From the NCBI GenBank assembly GCA_028282485.1, contig JANQHU010000473.1, positions 1 through 7,952 on the forward strand: a stretch of 7,952 nt of DNA. The letters are read 5' to 3'. The DNA is from Bacillota bacterium (GTDB lineage: Bacteria; Bacillota; UBA4882; UBA8346). Below the pieces are notes generated by a model, which worked only from the letters and a program-made list of their open reading frames with translations, was not told the origin of the DNA and did not search any database. The translations under genes and the position numbers were made by a program. This document shows, piece by piece, positions 6,392-7,952 of this stretch (position 1 is its first letter; the number at the start of each line of letters is the position of its first letter).

Positions 6392-6415
6392 AAAATCTTA
6401 AAAAAACAAATTTTT
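6370..6415. other. phased A/T tracts, probable intrinsic DNA bend
   Basis: A- or T-tracts at 6370-6375, 6382-6385, 6390-6395, 6400-6406 and 6408-6415 have centres spaced about 9 to 11 bases apart, close to one helical turn. Such phasing is known to curve DNA. It overlaps and extends upstream of the minus-strand promoter and could also act as an UP element. Confidence 0.5.
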
Positions 6416-6467
6416 CCTTTGGATAAAAATTATTTTAGAGGTAAAAATTAAATTTATGCCGAAATAT

Positions 6468-6473
6468 TATAAT
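6468..6473 (+). promoter_or_regulatory. candidate -10 box for the phosphohexomutase gene
   Basis: TATAAT is a perfect -10 hexamer, 75 bases upstream of the ATG at 6549, and would give a leader of about 70 bases. No good -35 lies 16 to 18 bases upstream (the positions read AAATTA-like), so activity might need an activator or the neighbouring A-tracts. Confidence 0.45.
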
Positions 6474-6527
6474 GTAGTTCATCTTTTTTAAGTAAATTAG
6501 CTCTAGCAAATTCTAATTAAAGCAACT

Positions 6528-6538
6528 AGAGGTGGAGG
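6528..6538 (+). promoter_or_regulatory. ribosome binding site of the phosphohexomutase gene
   Basis: AGAGGTGGAGG gives strong anti-Shine-Dalgarno pairing, with a 10-base gap to the ATG at 6549. Its first bases fall within CTAGAG (6526-6531), which can pair with CTCTAG at 6501-6506. Confidence 0.7.
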
Positions 6539-6548
6539 TTGACATAAT

Positions 6549-7952
6549 ATGAATAAAATTAAATTTGGGACAGATGGTTGGCGGGATTTAATGTATGATC
6601 AGTTTAATCTGCCTAATGTTCGAAAAGTTATTAAAGCAATTTCCCAGTATATCATTGCTAACCAAGGTCAGGATAAAGGGCTCGTAATTTGTTACGATGC
6701 TCGATTTTTTGCCGAAACTTTTGCTAAAGAAGCGGCTAATATTTTAATCTCCCAGGGAATAAAAGTTTTTTTAGGAGAGCGGGATTATCCTACCCCAGTA
6801 ACAGCTTATGGGGTAAAGCTATATAATGCTTTTGGGGCAATTATGTTTACTGCTAGTCATAATCCGCCCGAATATAATGGAATTAAATTTATTCCAGAAT
6901 ATGCGGGACCGGCTTCCTTAGAAATAACTAAAGCTATTGAAGATTACCTGGCAACTATTATAAATAATGAGCCTGAGAGTAACTTCAGCGGCCCAGCTGT
7001 TGCCACCTTACCAGAAAGTTCTTTATTACAGATGATCAATCCTACGGCTGAATATATTAATCACCTAAAGAGTTTAATCAATGTAGAAGCCATTAAAAAG
7101 TCGGACCTTCATATTCTGGTGGATCCGATGTATGCTACGGGAAGAGATTTTTTAAGCCAATTATTTTCAGGATGTTCAATCAATGAGATTCATAATCAGA
7201 GGGATCCATTTTTTGGCGGTTTTATGCCGGATCCTCAAGGAAAATTTTTGAACGAATTAAAAACCAAAGTGGCCCAGCAGCATCCATGTATCGGACTGGC
7301 TCTGGATGGAGATGCCGATCGCTTTGGGATTATTGATAATAATGGGACATATCTGACGCCCAATCAAGTAATTCCTTTAGTAATGACTCATTTAATCACA
7401 ACACGAGATTTAAAAGGTGCGGTAGTCCGCTCGGTAGCAACTACCCATATGATTGATCGCCTTGCCGCGCTGCACGGAGTTACCACATATGAAACTCCGG
7501 TAGGCTTTAAGTATATTGGGGAAAAAATGCGTCAAATGCCAGTAATCATTGGTGGAGAAGAGAGTGGCGGCTTAAGTATTTCCGGGCATATTCCTGAAAA
7601 AGATGGGATCTTAGCCTGTGCTTTAATGGCAGAAATGATGGCGATTAATAAAAAATCATTATTAGAGTTACTGGATGAGCTCTATGCTCGGGTTGGTCAA
7701 TTCTTTTCCAAACGAATTGATCTCCATACCACTGAAAAAGCCAAGGCCAAAATTTTAAAAATGTTTGAAAAAGATCCACCGGAATGGATCGGGATTAATA
7801 GGGTAAAAGAAATCAAAAAAATTGATGGATATAAAATAATCTTAGATAATGATAGTTGGGTTTTGATTCGTCCTTCCGGTACTGAGGCCTTACTGCGTTT
7901 TTATTTAGAAGCTCATTCTCAAGAAAAGCTACTCGATTTAACAAATAAAGTA
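6549..7952 (+). CDS. phosphoglucomutase/phosphomannomutase family protein, 3' end outside window
   Basis: The reading frame is open for 468 codons to the right edge with no stop, so the last residues are missing. It is an alpha-D-phosphohexomutase, moving phosphate between C1 and C6 of glucose or mannose phosphates and so linking glycolysis to nucleotide-sugar and polysaccharide synthesis. The four family signatures are present in order: the phosphoserine loop TASHNPPEYNG (101-111, Ser103), the Mg-binding loop DGDADRFG (253-260), the sugar-recognition loop GGEESGG (335-341) and the phosphate-binding loop RPSGTEALLRFYLEA (441-455). GTDGWR (7-12) is the typical N-terminal motif. Members of this type are about 470 residues, so the protein is nearly complete. 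GEESGG-type recognition loops do not by themselves settle glucose versus mannose preference; glucosamine mutase is less likely. The strong ribosome binding site and a perfect upstream TATAAT suggest its own transcription, divergent from the poly-Asn gene. Confidence 0.95.
   Translation, partial: MNKIKFGTDGWRDLMYDQFNLPNVRKVIKAISQYIIANQGQDKGLVICYDARFFAETFAKEAANILISQGIKVFLGERDYPTPVTAYGVKLYNAFGAIMFTASHNPPEYNGIKFIPEYAGPASLEITKAIEDYLATIINNEPESNFSGPAVATLPESSLLQMINPTAEYINHLKSLINVEAIKKSDLHILVDPMYATGRDFLSQLFSGCSINEIHNQRDPFFGGFMPDPQGKFLNELKTKVAQQHPCIGLALDGDADRFGIIDNNGTYLTPNQVIPLVMTHLITTRDLKGAVVRSVATTHMIDRLAALHGVTTYETPVGFKYIGEKMRQMPVIIGGEESGGLSISGHIPEKDGILACALMAEMMAINKKSLLELLDELYARVGQFFSKRIDLHTTEKAKAKILKMFEKDPPEWIGINRVKEIKKIDGYKIILDNDSWVLIRPSGTEALLRFYLEAHSQEKLLDLTNKV

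Noticed and set aside
6539..6544. TTGACA, a perfect -35 hexamer just before the phosphohexomutase start
   Set aside because: A partner -10 would fall inside the coding sequence, and none is present at 16 to 18 bases. It is simply the spacer between ribosome binding site and ATG.

Overview
The window is AT-rich bacterial DNA with strong GGAGG-type ribosome binding sites, several TTG starts and tightly packed genes. The gene order acpS, nnrE/nnrD, alr is typical of low-GC Firmicutes. The CheR signature variant and the secreted glucodextranase DOMON-like protein point to the clostridial side, possibly an anaerobic lineage such as Halanaerobiales or Thermoanaerobacterales. That placement is an inference from gene content and recalled family patterns, not from any search.

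Layout on the + strand: positions 1-282 are AT-rich and hold no convincing gene, only a few inverted repeats. A single-domain nitroreductase follows (283-900). Next comes a tight cluster that looks like one operon: a CheR-type methyltransferase (979-1758), holo-ACP synthase AcpS (1783-2148), the bifunctional NAD(P)HX repair enzyme NnrE/NnrD (2152-3648) and alanine racemase Alr (3651-4784). After a 105-base gap there is a secreted, C-terminally membrane-anchored glucodextranase DOMON-like protein (4890-5816). An 18-bp perfect stem (5820-5862) ends it and also faces the convergent gene beyond. On the - strand lies a 150-residue protein with a charged N-terminus and an asparagine homopolymer (5886-6338), preceded by a near-consensus sigma-A promoter. 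A divergent phosphoglucomutase/phosphomannomutase (6549-7952) is open at the right edge but almost complete.

Functionally, the central block is housekeeping: activation of acyl carrier protein for lipid synthesis, repair of damaged NAD(P)H, and D-alanine supply for peptidoglycan. The sugar-phosphate mutase and the secreted carbohydrate-binding-like protein suggest envelope or polysaccharide work, but a direct link between them is only inferred. I see no insertion sequence, CRISPR array, tRNA or rRNA, and no convincing new multi-gene system. The least explained items are the poly-Asn protein with its in-frame TAA/AAT microsatellite and phased A-tract promoter region, the DOMON-like protein next to it, and the cheR gene placed at the head of a housekeeping operon.
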